Source: Cryptomeria japonica (lineage: Eukaryota > Streptophyta > Pinopsida > Cupressales > Cupressaceae). Taken from it: a DNA stretch of 64,000 nt. Position numbers and translations under genes: made by a program. Under the pieces are notes generated by a model. The model saw nothing but the letters and a program-made list of their open reading frames with translations. It did no database searches and was not told where the DNA came from. Below, piece after piece: positions 49,162 through 61,918 of this stretch. Location of the stretch: NCBI RefSeq assembly GCF_030272615.1, contig NC_081413.1:189336903-189400902 (forward strand), read 5' to 3'. Each line of letters begins with the position of its first letter. Position 1 is the stretch's first letter.

Positions 49162-52100
49162 ATGGACTCATCCTCCAACAAAAGAGGCAAAGAAATTGAT
49201 AGATTCCCAACCACCATGAAATACCATTACTAAGGACAGGTCTATGTTTGAAAGCTAGAGGATCAAATCAGATGGGTCACAGATACTGAAATTGGCCATA
49301 TAGAAGTTGAAGATATCAAGACTCAATCGGAAAAACCCAGTCTAGAGGCCCTCCATCGGAGAATCAAGAGGTTTGGCCTAGTTGAAGCTATTGTCTTCCC
49401 GCAGTCACTACATGCACCAGAATTCATAATGACCATTGCCCCATTCTATAACCCAGAAACTAGAAAGTGCATAGATGCACAAGGAAAGACAGTCATAGAC
49501 TTGTCTCTAGATATGCTTGGGTTCGTCTTTGGAATCCCAACCAGGGAGGAAGTATTTTTGTTGACCGAAAAAGAGGCCTTGAAGGCATGGAATGACAAGA
49601 CATTAGCTAGTAAGAGGCACATGAATACAAATTGGCTAGAAGAAGAAAGAAAGACATGACTCAAGGCAACGGAGATCCTAAGGGTGGACTTCAAAGAGCC
49701 TCAAAGAGACTTAATCGTCATGCTTAGCAGGGCCTTTGGCAAGCTGGATTGCAAGCATTTTCATCCCTAGATGTTCCAATTCATGAGCACTATTTTAATA
49801 GGAAAACAATATTTTGATTGGCCGTAGATCCTCTCTGACAATATCTCCAAGCAGATGAAAGAAGTTCAACATACTCAAAAGTCCTTTTTCACGTCATATG
49901 TCATCTGGATAGCTACTAGAGCTGGAAAGTTTCCAAGACTACAGGCATAAGGTTAATTGGGAGAGGAGGAAGGACAAAAGAAGATATGGGAGTATTATTC
50001 CCAACTCACTCTAGCCAATGCAAAGTCACATTTCGAGAGAGTTAATGATGCCTTTGTTTTCCCAATAATAATTAAGTTAACAAGGGATGTAGGATATCGG
50101 ATTAGCCCGGAGGCTATGGCTATCATCCAAGAGTGGGCACGTTGGCTCATCCAAAACCCACGTTCCACTTACATCAGGGTTAGTGGATTCACAAGGAACC
50201 CAATGTTGCTGCCTCAATATTGTAATGATAGGATAATTTTGCTGGAATATGCAAGGCAGCTTGTAGGCCTCCAGTCACTTCTATCATCAAAGCATAAAAT
50301 AGGTATTGATTTCTTAGTATCTATTGGGTACTTTTCCTGTTCTAAGATACAAGTAGCAAAGTTGGCAGAACAAGAGCTTCAAGATTTAAACATGAAGGAA
50401 TATGATCATGCTAGGGAATTTTATGATCCCTACAGGAAACTTAAGCAAGTTATGCCTAAGGCATATGAGGGGCACAGGCCCAGCTTGGAGGACTTTTGGG
50501 CCAACTTGCAAGACAGTTTTGAGGTTAGTGAGAAGAACTATAATAGGTTGTCTGTGCCACAGGTGAGAGATTTTGGAATTGAGACTAACCTCCCCAAAGA
50601 CATTAGGGATGATGGCGACTTACTTGATCCAACTTATAGGGAATCAAGGATAGATAAAAGGTCCCTCTCCCCAATAAAATGGTTTGCAAGTGAAGACACA
50701 AATATGGAGAAGGTCTCCCAAGTGGTCATCAACAGGACCAAGCAATGGTTATGCCAGAGGGTAAGGCCCAGTGTCTCGAAGGTGAAACAGAAGGAATCCA
50801 CTTCAGGGGTACCTCAGTCAAGGGGCCATAAGGAGTATGCTCAAAAGACAAGGTTAGCCTCAAGGAAAAACACGTCCATCGATCCAGGTGAAGAAGACAA
50901 ACCTCAAGAAAGCACTGAGGACTTACTGAAGAAACTCCAAGAAAAGATGAATGAGTCTGAATTATTAAAGGAGGATGCGGACCTGGGAGTGACCAATGGA
51001 TTGGGAGTGGTACTACTTGCCAAAGTTCTCCCACCAAGGATGGCTATTCGGAACACTGAAGGAGAGGATACCCAAGAACAAGAAGAAGATATAGAAGCTA
51101 TAGAGGAGACACCCGCTTATCCACCTTCAACAGATGCCACAAATGCTCCAAGCACTGGAGTGCCCCTACACCACCACTAGTCAATATATTCGCAAGGCAG
51201 CCCGAAGTGCAAGGCTTCAGACCTACCACTGAAGGAATAAAAGTTAGAAACATCGAGTCTGATTTGGATCAGGAGGAAGAGGATCTTGAGCAACAATGGT
51301 CGCAAGAAGGCAAACAAGAAGGGGATGAGGCAGAAAACATATTGAATGAAAGACGGATTCTAACCCCTCAAGATCAAGAGGACCTTCTTAAGGATATAGC
51401 AGCCAAGCAAGAGGAAACAGAGGCAGGTGATGAGGAAATGACATTTAATGAGGAGGTCAGTGGCAAACTAAGAGAGTTACACAAGCAACAAGCTCTCCAA
51501 ACCAATTTAGCTTGTCAAGTTATACCACCTCAAGACCCCAGGCAAACGGAAGCAGAGGAGTAGGCAAAGGTTCATGTTATAACTGTGGATATAGTGTCAC
51601 ATCAAGGTGACAAGGATGAAGATATACCGCAATGACTGGAATTTACCTTTGGGAAGAAAAAGAGAAAAGCAGAGCTCCCTAAGGTCACTCTACAACAGGT
51701 AATCATCGAGGAACCACCAAAGGCTAAGAAGTTGAAAACTGTTCATCACCTATCAAAAACTAGTTCTGGTGAAGTGATTGCAGATGTGGCATTTCCATCT
51801 CAGGCTGAGAGACAAGATTCTCCCAAATACCAAATATCATAGATAAATTTGGGCAAACAAACCAAGTGGGGGGAGTTAGATACTTTGGAGTTAGCCACGA
51901 GCATCGTTAAAGGACGTGTAGAGAAGGAGCATACTTCGAACGTGGAACTCAAAGCACAACTAGGACAATATAAGCAGCTGCTAATTGAAATGAGAAAACC
52001 TCTGGACTCATGCAAAATTGATGACTTGCCTTCTACCTCATCACTGCTAGAAGAAGAAGTAAAAGCGTTAGTGGAGGTGAGGCGGGTGGCAGCTACAGCC

Positions 52101-52775
52101 AAGTCGTGGGCCCAAGTAAATACGGCCAAAATAAGATTATTTTTGCAAGATACTATGGGGATGTATAGTAAGGCGGTATAGGCAGGTGGAGCTCTGGCTT
52201 TTTGTTCCACACAATGGGAACGAAAGTCGAACATTTTCACCAAACAATTCCAAGTTTTGAAGAAGATATTGTGGCTAGGTGAAGAGACTGTGGTAAAGGA
52301 GGACGTCTTAGGGGGTGACAGCTATAAAAACTTGCAGTCTTATGTATACATCCTGGAGCTGAAGATTGAAATGTTTCAGCAATATATCAAGGATATGATC
52401 GAGATTCGGGACCCTCTCCTTAGGGAAATTTTGTCATACGAGAATTTTGTAAAGAATATGCTAGGACTTTTTAGCCTCAGACTAGCTCATACAGGAATAA
52501 TGGACCAACAACAAGTTTTGAATCAGTGGGATGCATATGAGGTACAACACCTAGGACCCACGACCCAGTTTGATGTCACCCTTATGGACAGATACACGTA
52601 TCTGATTACTCAGTGTCAAGAGGTGGCACACACAATGAAAGAGTTGGAGGAGGGGAGAATGCATGCAGATGAAGTTTTGAAGAAATATAAGTTTAGAGTT
52701 AAGCATGTAGCAGATCCTCTGGTTCAAGCAGTTTCATGTATAATTGATAATTATAGAGCTCTTATCAAGAAATAA
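49162..52775 (+). pseudogene. large decayed ORF of unknown family, probably transposon-derived
   Basis: An ATG at 49162 (MDSSSNKRGKEID) opens a frame that, ignoring stops, runs about 1,200 codons to TAA 52773-52775. Stops lie at 49231, 49249, 49657, 49768, 49825, 49948, 49954, 51561, 51633, 51840 and 52179. A one-base frame change lies near 51165 in a C run. The first part (49162-50750) looks globular (ITIAPFYNPETRKCID-like start at 49427, DLSLDMLGFVFGIPT, WARWLIQNP). The middle is acidic and charged (50880-51560), and the end (52257-52775) is probably coiled coil. I see no protease, integrase, reverse transcriptase or helicase motif. A gag-like or plant-mobile-domain-like protein is possible but unproven. 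The strongest intact piece is 49957-51180 (407 codons). Confidence 0.6.
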
Positions 52776-53811
52776 AAGATAAGTACACAATTGCTAAAGA
52801 TAGCAAAGCTTTTTTTAAACTGTGACTCCTACTCGTGTTCCAATTTTGAGAGAAATTCTGCATGATTATGAAAACGTGGCTCACCTAGCAGGGTTTTCGT
52901 AGTTCTCATCAAGTCCCCATTTTGTAGTTGTTAAGTGGAGTGTCAAGGCAGAAACTTGCAAGTTAATTGCGACTCCTAGGTTCAGTTCTTAATTTAGAAT
53001 AGAGTTATTTCCTAGATAGTAGGGTAAAGAACTTCTATAAATTGAGAAGTTGGATTCATTTGTAAGGGTCCCAAATTGATGATTTGTTGCCTACTTAGAG
53101 ATTTTAGAATATTTTGTAGATTGATTAAGAAGTTTGAGTTATTTTTGTTATACATTCATGGAGATTAATATGAAAAGCAGCTTGTAGATTGCCTGATCTA
53201 CGTTCATATTCTACCAAATTGTTCTGTGTAATCTGGTAATGTCTATTGTTTGGAGTTAGCAATGTGGTTTAATCTTTTTTTTTGTCTATCACTTTATGAA
53301 TCATCTTGCGCACGTTAGTGGTGTATGAGAATCATTGTGATAGGCCATATTATTGATGATTTTATTTCCATAGACTTGTGAAATTGATGATTTTGCAGGT
53401 TTTCTGGAGGTTCATTATTGAATGCTAACTTGGATAATATTTGATAATTGCTTGGATTACAGGGAACTAATTGAGTAGTTCATTAAGTTGTCATTATATT
53501 GGTCTTTATTATTATTTTCTTGTTTCCCCTTATGCTTCGCATTTTATTTCCCAGAGAATCTTAAACCATAAAAATACAAAAAGAAAGGAAGTGCAGTTAT
53601 CCATAACCAGCGAGATTTAGTTCTAACCAGCAGGCCCCTTTACAGGTATCACCACATCAACCATTGGGTTGTCCATCATAGTTGAGACTCGACTATAGAG
53701 ACCTTGGAGTAGTTAGTTTCTCAGAACTTACTGCTTTTCAGGAGAGGTGGTGAGTGTTTGCATAAACTACCTGACTCTTGGTGAGTGTGTCAAAACACTC
53801 GTCAACAATTA
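52776..53811 (+). mobile_element. LTR-like tail of the unknown element
   Basis: TATAAAT at 53036-53042 and an end ...AACACTCGTCAACA at 53811 suggest a 3' LTR. 53366-53811 matches the fragment captured in Helitron 1 (9417-9860, reversed), and both lose similarity at this end. The LTR start is undetermined, and no matching 5' LTR is seen before 49162, so an LTR pair is not shown. Confidence 0.5.
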
Positions 53812-54353
53812 AGATTATGAAGGAGGAAGAGAACATAAAGAACAACTTGACATTCTTTTGGGTCAACATGAAAGAGACCTTAATGTCTTAATGATTTGCA
53901 TCATAACCAAAATATGACACAAAGCATATTTACAAAAAATATGAAATTAATAAAAACAATCAATTTGTTTTTTTAAATGTAAATGAAATTTCAACCTAAT
54001 GGACAAAAAAAGCCAACTTACCTCTTCTACGACATGGAAATGTGATTGGGAGTTCAAAATCCTTAAAACATTGCAAACATGTTTTTGTGAGTTTTGGGGT
54101 AGAGAAACACTGCTAAAATCATGGGGTTGTGGGTTGAAAAAGACAATTGATTTTTTAAATAACATAAAATAAAAAAAACACATACGTGGTTTTAATTAAA
54201 AAACCACATACGTGTTATTGTATTAGATTTTTTGAGCCATAATATGTACACAGTTTGTGAATTTTTACAAACCATGTACATGTTTGTACCTATTTTTCTC
54301 TTTTTTTGGCGAGTGGCCACTTTTCTATTCACCATCTTCACGCACATACCCTA
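53812..54353. other. intergenic, no gene
   Basis: AT-rich; short frames without domains. It ends in TTCACGCACATACCC, which resembles foldback termini (compare 3025 and 34711). Confidence 0.5.
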
Positions 54354-54471
54354 TGATAAGTGCCTTAATTTTATGAAATGAGACATAAAGTGATAAGATA
54401 AGATAAGATCACATGTAAAGCGATAAGTATCCCATGTGAACCCTAAGTAAACTTAAATGATAAGGTGCTAT
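54354..54471. repeat. direct repeat, copy 1 (copy 2 at 57219-57332)
   Basis: AAGTGCCTTAATTTTATG, GAGACATAAAGTGATAAGAT and CATGTGAACCCTAAGTAAAC recur in order at 57219-57332, about 90% identical. In both places the repeat follows a TACCC end. Confidence 0.85.
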
Positions 54472-56433
54472 GATAAGTCGGTAAAAGCACAAAACTATGT
54501 CACGTTTCAAGCCAACTTATCAGTACAAGTAAATTTAAGTAATTATAACTAAAAATTAATTTTAGTCAAACATGTGATCTATAGAGATTCACTATAGCTA
54601 TCTCATATATGGGCCACAATTTTTCCAATTGGAATTGTTTATTAAATGTGTAGTCACATAAATTTGTCCACTTAATTAAAATGAATATTTAGTATTTATT
54701 TGATTATTTAACCATCAATCAATAATTAATTAAATTAATATATTTAATTAATTCATCTTAACCCTCTTCTCCTATTAATTAAATAAATTATTCAATTTAT
54801 TTGATTTAATTCACTTAACCAAATTCAAACCATTAATTAAATAAATAAATCATATTTATTTAATTAAATCTTCTCTCACATTTAAATAAATTAATATTTA
54901 TTTAAATTCCCCAAAATCCCACCTCTCACATTTAAATAAATAAACAATTTATTTAAATCACCTTTATCCTCCACCCACTTGTATTTTCCTACAAATGCAA
55001 GTTGCACAACTATTTTAAATAAATTATTTATTTAAATCACCTTTATCCTCCACCCACTTGCATTTTCCTACAAATGCAAGTTGCACAACTATTTTAAATA
55101 AATTATTTATTTAAAATCCTATTTATCCTCACCCACTTGAAACCTTTAATGGTTTCCCTTAAAGTCTTCAAACTTAATGGCTTCCTTCTAGAGTCTTCTC
55201 AAACCTTTAATGGTTTCCCTTAAAGTCTTCAAACTTAATGGCTTCCCTTAAAGTCTTCTTAAAACTTTAATGGTTTCCCTTAAAGTCTTCAAATTTAATG
55301 GCTTCCTTCTAGAGTCTTCTCAAACCTTTAATGGTTTCCCTTAAAGTCTTCAAGCATTTAATGCTTTATCTTCATTTTTCTCATTTAAATAAATTTAAAT
55401 TTATTTGAATATTTACCCAAATGCAAATTACACCATTTAATTGAAATAAATGATTTTATTTTAATTGAAAATACCAAAATTCCTCCCACTTGCATTTTCC
55501 TACAAAATCCACTTGCATGCCTAAACCCCTTCTAGATTCTTCTAAACCTTTCCTAATTAACCTAATCCATCCCCTAAATATTGTCACATTCCTAAGCAAA
55601 TTGGAGTCACTTCTCAAAGACTCCAAAGTCTTTGAAAAGCAATTAATGCTTTGTGTGTTCAACAAATTAACCTCTAAAGTCTTCCAAACCACTTATGACT
55701 CTTACATGACCATTAATGGTTAATTCCACTTGCACCCATGGTTAAGGACTTTGACCCCTAACTTAACCCTCATGTAACCCATGTGTCTCTTCAAAGCATT
55801 TATTTCTTTGACTAGGGTAACCATCATGTCCCCTCAAGCATTTAATGCTCGTTATCTCTCCTCTCAAGCCTCCTCATGGTGACACTTGTCAACATGGGAT
55901 TGGGTTGAAAGTCTCACATGGATTGAATATCTTTCAATCCTAACCCTTGTTAAGATTGCTCAATCTTAACCCTTCATTTCCCCATTTCTTCTATAAATAG
56001 AACCCTCCTCCTCAAACAAAAGAGCAAGCATTAGAGTATTGTTGTTATACTGGTATTAGCATAGAGCTTTTTCATAACATCACTATCTACACTTGCATAG
56101 CATTTTCTTATCATATTCAACCATCTTGAATCTCCATATGGCATCCATGGCTAGTGCTAAAAGCTGAGAGCTACACTTGTTTGGGACTTGGAGAAGGGAG
56201 AAACAAGGGAGAAGCATCAAAAGGCATCATGGAAGCATCTTAGGGAGGCTCTTCTCCTTTCTTTTATTTTGTTAAACTTCTTTCATGCTTTTTGAAATCT
56301 CTTTTGATATGTTTGGAATGGTTTTTAGTTCTTTGTTTTGTTTTTATGGTTGAAACTAACTTATTAACATTGAACTTTGTTGTTGCCTTGTCCCCATTTC
56401 CATGACATCAAAATGTATATTTTACACCACTTT
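54472..56433. other. LTR-like region with tandem repeats
   Basis: No gene. A unit of about 78 bp (CACCTTTATCCTCCACCCACTT...) is duplicated at 54951-55106. A unit of about 61 bp (CCTTTAATGGTTTCCCTTAA...) recurs 3.5 times at 55140-55360. A good TATA box (TATAAATA, 55992-55999) is followed by AACCCTCCTCCTCAAACAAA. This composition suggests a long LTR or its remnant; the borders are not established. The frame at 55490-55723 is not convincing. Confidence 0.5.
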
Positions 56434-57215
56434 GGGTATAATTACCAAAAAAATTATTTTTTTGAAAAAATCGATGTTTCAACAACTCCTACTCTTATAA
56501 ATTATATTTTTTTTGAAATGTAAAAATACCCTATTATAGATATATAAGTGAATTTTATAAAATATATATATTTTAATAGTTTAATTAGTTTTTTATATTT
56601 AATATTTAATATTTTAATTTAATTGAGAGTAGGTTATCAGCACTAAAATATAAGGTTGATTATCTTGTAAAGAAAAAATACTAAAATTTTGAAAAAAAAT
56701 TGAAAAAAATAAATGCACTAGAGAAAAGAGTCTATGTCAAGATGATATAATTATTTTCTAATTTGGATAAATAATTAAGAGAAAAAGTGACGGCAAATGG
56801 AAAGAGTTATATTTCAGCACACACAACTTTTTAAATTTATTGAAAAATATATATACATAAAAAATAGTTAAAAATATATTTTTGCACTAAAGTTTCAACT
56901 TATTAATACACACAAAAAAATTGAAGAAAAAAGGTAAAATTTACTATATAGAGTGTGACGCCTCGTTTAACTTCAATTTCAACATTTTATCAACAATTAA
57001 ATTATAGTGTTTACTTTATGAGAAAGTGTATTCAAATAATATTTTTAATTTTTTAAAAAATTACAAATATAAAATACACAAAAATATAAATTTTATTAGT
57101 TTACATCATTTCCAAATTCAAAACATATATTTCACTTTCTATTGATTCAATTAAAAAAGTTGAATCAACATTGGCCATTTCCTTTATAAAAGTGTGGCAC
57201 AACTTTGTGCTTATA
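56434..57215. mobile_element. candidate AT-rich foldback/MITE element
   Basis: It begins GGGTATAATTACC and ends TTTGTGCTTATACCC, so the terminal GGGTATAA is inverted. The right end, with GTGGCACAACTTTGTGC, resembles the terminal region of the foldback family. No target duplication and no coding sequence are visible. Confidence 0.35.
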
Positions 57216-57218
57216 CCC

Positions 57219-57332
57219 AAGTGCCTTAATTTTATGATATGAGACATAAAGTGATAAGATAAGATAAGATCACATGTGAAGTGATAATTGTCCCATGTGA
57301 ACCCTAAGTAAACTTAAATGACAAGGTTTAAA
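57219..57332. repeat. direct repeat, copy 2 (copy 1 at 54354-54471)
   Basis: See copy 1. It lies immediately right of the candidate AT-rich element and loses similarity after ACAAGGT. Confidence 0.85.
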
Positions 57333-57599
57333 GAGGACCTAATAGGGAAACTAGCTAGGTAATGTCTCTTTTTACACCAACACAAGGTAAAATTGTTTTT
57401 ATTCTTACAGATTAGGGATCTATAGATTATTAAACTAGCATGAGACCTAGATCGGTTTGTTTAATGCATCCTTTAAAATTATAAATAAATCTCTTGTGCT
57501 TCATTTGCATCTCCTTCATGCAATTGTTGGGCTAAAGAAAATGGAGTTTATTAAGAGAGGATCTTTCCTATATATAATATAATTTTGTCTAGGAATGAA

Positions 57600-59100
57600 T
57601 GAATGAGCTTAAAAGCCTCTTGATAGCATATTATATGCCGTTAGCTTGATTTCAAAAAGGGTTATGCTACATTGAATGTCCATTCAATTTGTCCATAATT
57701 CTCAAAGTATGAAGGCTTGTTCATTTTTATTTCTTTCTGTAATTCAAATCCTCTTTTTGATTCATTAGCTTCTCAACTCATCAATGGCCATGAATTTGAA
57801 AGGCTTTGGGATTTTTGACCTACTAGACAAGCTTGTCTACTTACTCAATCTCTTTATCTTTCAACTATTGAAGCATTTAGTTATCTCCTTGCACAAAAAG
57901 AAGAGTAAGGATTAGTCAAGGGAATCTCTCTCCCTACCTAAAATAGATAGCTTTTGAATGGTCACTTTGTAGATGATTCCTTTCTCATCTTAACAAAAAT
58001 TAAATATTCCTTCTATGGAGTTGTGGATTCTGCTAATAATTTGTAGAAAGCTTTAAGATCTAAATTGTAGTGGATTAAGACACAATTTTATCATTAAGAC
58101 ATGCTTCATTGGGTAGTTTGGCTCTAAAAGAGTCATGGAAATGATATCCAAAGGGTAAACAATTGAGATTCTTGGCATTCCCTTTGATTTTGAGAATTCT
58201 TTCTTTCAGCTTTTGATATTATGTACTTCAACCTGGAAAATATATCTTATTAGACTACCAAACCCCTCTTCTTGATAACCGAGTTTTAGAGTTACATTAA
58301 AGTACCTACTACACTAATGCAACTATTATTGCTCATGTTGGACCCCCTAAGGAGACCTACGAAAATATCACAAGGATAATTCATGATTTAATTTGTGTTA
58401 ATGCCAAGTGAAATCAAGGTTTTCATTGATTTGTTTGGGATATTTACTTTTTAATGATAAAAGAAGAACTAACATCATTAACATCCATAGATAGAGCATT
58501 GCAGTTTGTGCCAAATGGATTGTTTAATATTTTTAAGGTTTGAAGGATTAAAAAATTCTCTTTAGGCATTGCATCTCTATTCATTCACTTTACATCAATA
58601 AGGTTTGGAAGGATTTCGTTTTCACATACTCCCCATTACCTCATTCTAAAGGCTTTTTTAGCCAATCATGTTGTTTCTCAAAATATGTTAGAGATGATTT
58701 TAATAGGACTTGTCTTTCCTTTAAATTGACCATAACTCTTTGTGGTCCTACAACATTTATAGCCCTCATCAACTTTTAGATGCGACTCCAAGAATTTATG
58801 CTAACAAGATTTTTAGAAGAGACATCCATATCATGTGTGTTTATCTTACTTTTAGAGACTAGACTTTTTGGCATATCCTATGGAAGAGATACAAGCTTAT
58901 CATTTAGTGCCTATAGATTCTATCCTTCATATTCAAGATCTTATCTCTTCATGCCAAAAAAGATTGATCTTCAACCATTAATTGCATGATGGATGGATAA
59001 GTATTGATACTATTGCATTCATTTTAAGAAGTACACTATGAATCTCTTATACAAAATTCTTACTTTGTAGTCCATTCTCCTTGGCTCTCAAGAATTCAAA
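57600..59100 (+). pseudogene. possible LINE reverse-transcriptase remnant
   Basis: A frame near 58165 reads TIEILGIPFDFEN, like the R-LG-P segment of plant L1 reverse transcriptases. It is followed by a broken stretch (RVTLKYLL, YYCSCW near 58290-58350) that fits the same region. Stops and frameshifts are everywhere. This rests on weak similarity recalled from the family, so other origins are possible. Confidence 0.3.
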
Positions 59101-59169
59101 CCATAATTAGGGTTTAATTTCTTTTCCTTTGACTTGGTTCTTTATAGATTTGACAAGTGAGGCTCAAGC

Positions 59170-60462
59170 TCAATATTACATGCTTTCTTTAGTGATTCGT
59201 GTAGTAAAAACTACCCCTAGGTGAAAGACTCCTCCATATTGAGATTCCTCGCTTGAGGTTTCTCTCCTATAACAATCTCGATTCATTCACACACTTAGTT
59301 TGGACTTTCCTAGTGGACTAAAGCAAACTTGGACTTGGATTCACTACATTTTCTTGCCCGTTCATCTTAGTAGATCTGTTGCTTAGAAACTTTATTTGCT
59401 TGAAATATCATTCAAAGATTAACTTATATTGCTAGTTACAAAATTTATAATTTCTTCAAAACCATTATTCCTTTTCCTCTCTAAAAAATAAAATCACTAT
59501 CTTTAAGAATGAAAATATCTCTTAAAAATTTTTAAAAAGTTTTTTCAAGTCTACACTCAAGAAGAAAAACTTGCTCTAAAATTCCAAGACAACTAGAACT
59601 TACTTAATTACTAGAAGAATACACCTCACACCATGAATAGAATGTTGCCCAAAAGCACACCTTAAAGATCAACTAATAGTAGAGCAACTCTTAGAGCCAC
59701 AATTAATTTTTCTCCCATCATTTATAAAGGATTAGGAGCTTGCTTTCAATTGGAAAGTTCGGTGGGCGTCTCTAAAGTAGAAGGATATAAACACAAAAAG
59801 CGATTATTCCTACTCTCTCAATCGTGTCAAATTCTTACAGCAAAAATATGTTTGCACTCTTTGTTGTCGATGTGGGAATTCAGAGAAGCGAACTTCCTTT
59901 TTTGACTTGAACGTGAATGATCGTTGTGAGGTATGAATTCTGATGCTTCCGTGAGAGGACCAAGTTCATTGTTCTACTGTGACGTTGTATATATATATGT
60001 TATTACACCCGCATTAGGCAATTCTAAGAAAACTGGCCAAACTTTTCATTTGATAGTGAGGTTTCTGAAGTTCCTACAATTACCTTGATGAATAGTCCGA
60101 TCCTTTCAACCTGATTGGTTTATTAATTTTTAACTCTTCACATAACAAATTATTATAAATTATAAATGTGCAGTCAGACGAATATACACTATAACAACTT
60201 CAACACTCCCTATCCCATCATTGCAACTCTATTTTATAACAACTTCAACACTCCCTATCCCATCATTGCAACTCTATTTTACTTGCTGTGCTAATATGGG
60301 GGAATCGATTAGAATGTTGTGCTGTCATTGCTGGTCTAACATACCAATTCACAAGTTTAATTTCTATAAAAAATCCACTCGCTGTTTTGCTGTTGACGAA
60401 TGCAAAACAGTTGGATGAAATGATTCCAACCGCATCAAACTGCAATGTCAATGTAAGAATGG
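59170..60462. repeat. segmental duplication, second copy (LecRK unit flank)
   Basis: Collinear with 35550-36840. It contains an orphan LecRK upstream block (about 59850-60080) with no LecRK body to its left, then the 3' flank of LecRK2. CAACTTCAACACTCCCTATC is locally duplicated at 60190-60270. Confidence 0.85.
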
Positions 60463-61918
60463 TTAAAAAGCTGAAGGTACATGAAGACCCACAGGCAAAG
60501 CAGCCTCACCGCAAAGTATCTGCAACACTTTCCTCATACCAAGCCTCTTCTGCGGATCAGGGTTTGAACAAATGAGCCCCACTACAAGCACAATCTCAGC
60601 CTCGCCCTTATCGTAATTCTCCCCAAGCCTCTGATCAATAGCATCCAGTAACCTCTCATTTGCATACAGATCCCAAACCCACTCAACCAAAATCACACCT
60701 TGGGCGTCTACAGGTTTCTTTCCGCAGGCAACCTCCAGCATAAGAGTCCCAAAGCTGAAAACATCTGTTGAAGGAGAAGCCTTACCAGAATGTATAAGCT
60801 CAGGTGCAATGTACCCCAGAGTGCCCACCACATGAGTAGTTTGGGGTCTTTGGCTGTGATCATATAACCTTGCTAAGCCAAAATCCCCCACCCGGCCGTT
60901 CAGATCATAGTCCAATAATATATTGCTGGGTTTAATGTCCCTGTGCACCACTTTTTTATCCCACTGCTCGTGTAAGTAAAGCAGGCCGCTGGCTACATCC
61001 GTAGGAATTTTGTGTCTGTGAGGCCATGTAAGATTCAATTCTGGACTGTACAAATTTCTTTCAAGGCTTCCGTTGGACATGTAGTCATAGATGATGAAGA
61101 TGCGCTCATTTTTTCTGCACCAACCCCTGAGGGGCACTAGATGCCGATGCTGCAGCCTCCCAAGGCTGGAAATTTCTGCCATGAATTCCTCCATTCCTTC
61201 TGCTAAATCTTTTGTGATGCATTTCACGGCGATTTCTTCGCCGGAAGGCAGAGTGCCCCTGTATACCTGTCCAAAGCCCCCATAGCCCAGAAGATTGTCG
61301 TCCCTGAAACCCTGCAGTAAAACAGAGTGCCAAATACCTTGTTCAGGAGGATTCTGTTTCACATTAAAGAAAATAAATGTTGCGTAATATTACTTTGCAA
61401 TGACCACACTTTGTAAGATAAAGCAGGCTTCTCATCACTCAATATTGTGTCAAAAAGTGTGTACCCCGCTACCTGCCTTTTTCTCTGAATTTTTTTCTAT
61501 TATTTCAGTTATAATTAAGGAAATTTGGTTAAAAAGTGTTTCTGAATATTAAAAAAAGTTTGCTATTGAAATCTTTTGTGGTTGTAATAAGATATTTTTC
61601 TATTTGATATAGTTACCTTTGTGGCAAAGTTGAGCTCTCTGTAATCAAATTTATGTGGCCAATATTGCAGCTTCCATTTTTTATCGAATTCTGTGTAGTC
61701 CTCCTTTTTTAGCTTGAAAAATGTAATGAGAATGAGTCCCAAGATGATAGCTGTGGAACATATTATAATAATGGATCTGAACTTTGCAGAATTGTGGAAC
61801 TTGGGGATTTTGACATAAAAGGAAGGAAGATTCAAAATGTCTAGATCTGGAGCCTTATCACTACCAGTTGTGAAGCTCCATGCTAGAATGTAATGGTCCT
61901 CAACTAGAGGAGAACTAC
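60463..61918 (-). CDS. L-type lectin receptor-like kinase LecRK2, exons 2-3 (lectin exon not seen)
   Basis: Exon 2 is 61918-61617 (302 bp, the same length and phase as in LecRK1); exon 3 is 61311-60463 (282 codons plus stop). The intron between is 305 bp, against 97 bp in LecRK1. Exon 2 encodes the end of the lectin domain (SSPLVEDHYILAWSF) and a transmembrane helix (SIIIICSTAIILGLILITFF). Exon 3 encodes the kinase with GYGGFG, VKC, HRDIKPSN, DFGLAR and GTLGYIAPE all intact and no stop. The first exon, with signal peptide and most of the lectin domain, is absent from the 2.08 kb that remain; it lies past 64000 or is lost. The C-terminus (VPSAF) differs from that of LecRK1. Confidence 0.85.

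Noticed and set aside
49162-52775. Standard Ty3/gypsy or Copia gag-pol
   Set aside because: No zinc knuckle, DSG/DTG protease, HHCC or DDE integrase, YxDD polymerase or RNase H motif in any frame examined.
54354-56410. 2.06 kb solo LTR with TGAT...ATCA ends
   Set aside because: The flanking 5-mers (CCCTA and AAATG) do not match, and the left border coincides with a foldback-like terminus instead.
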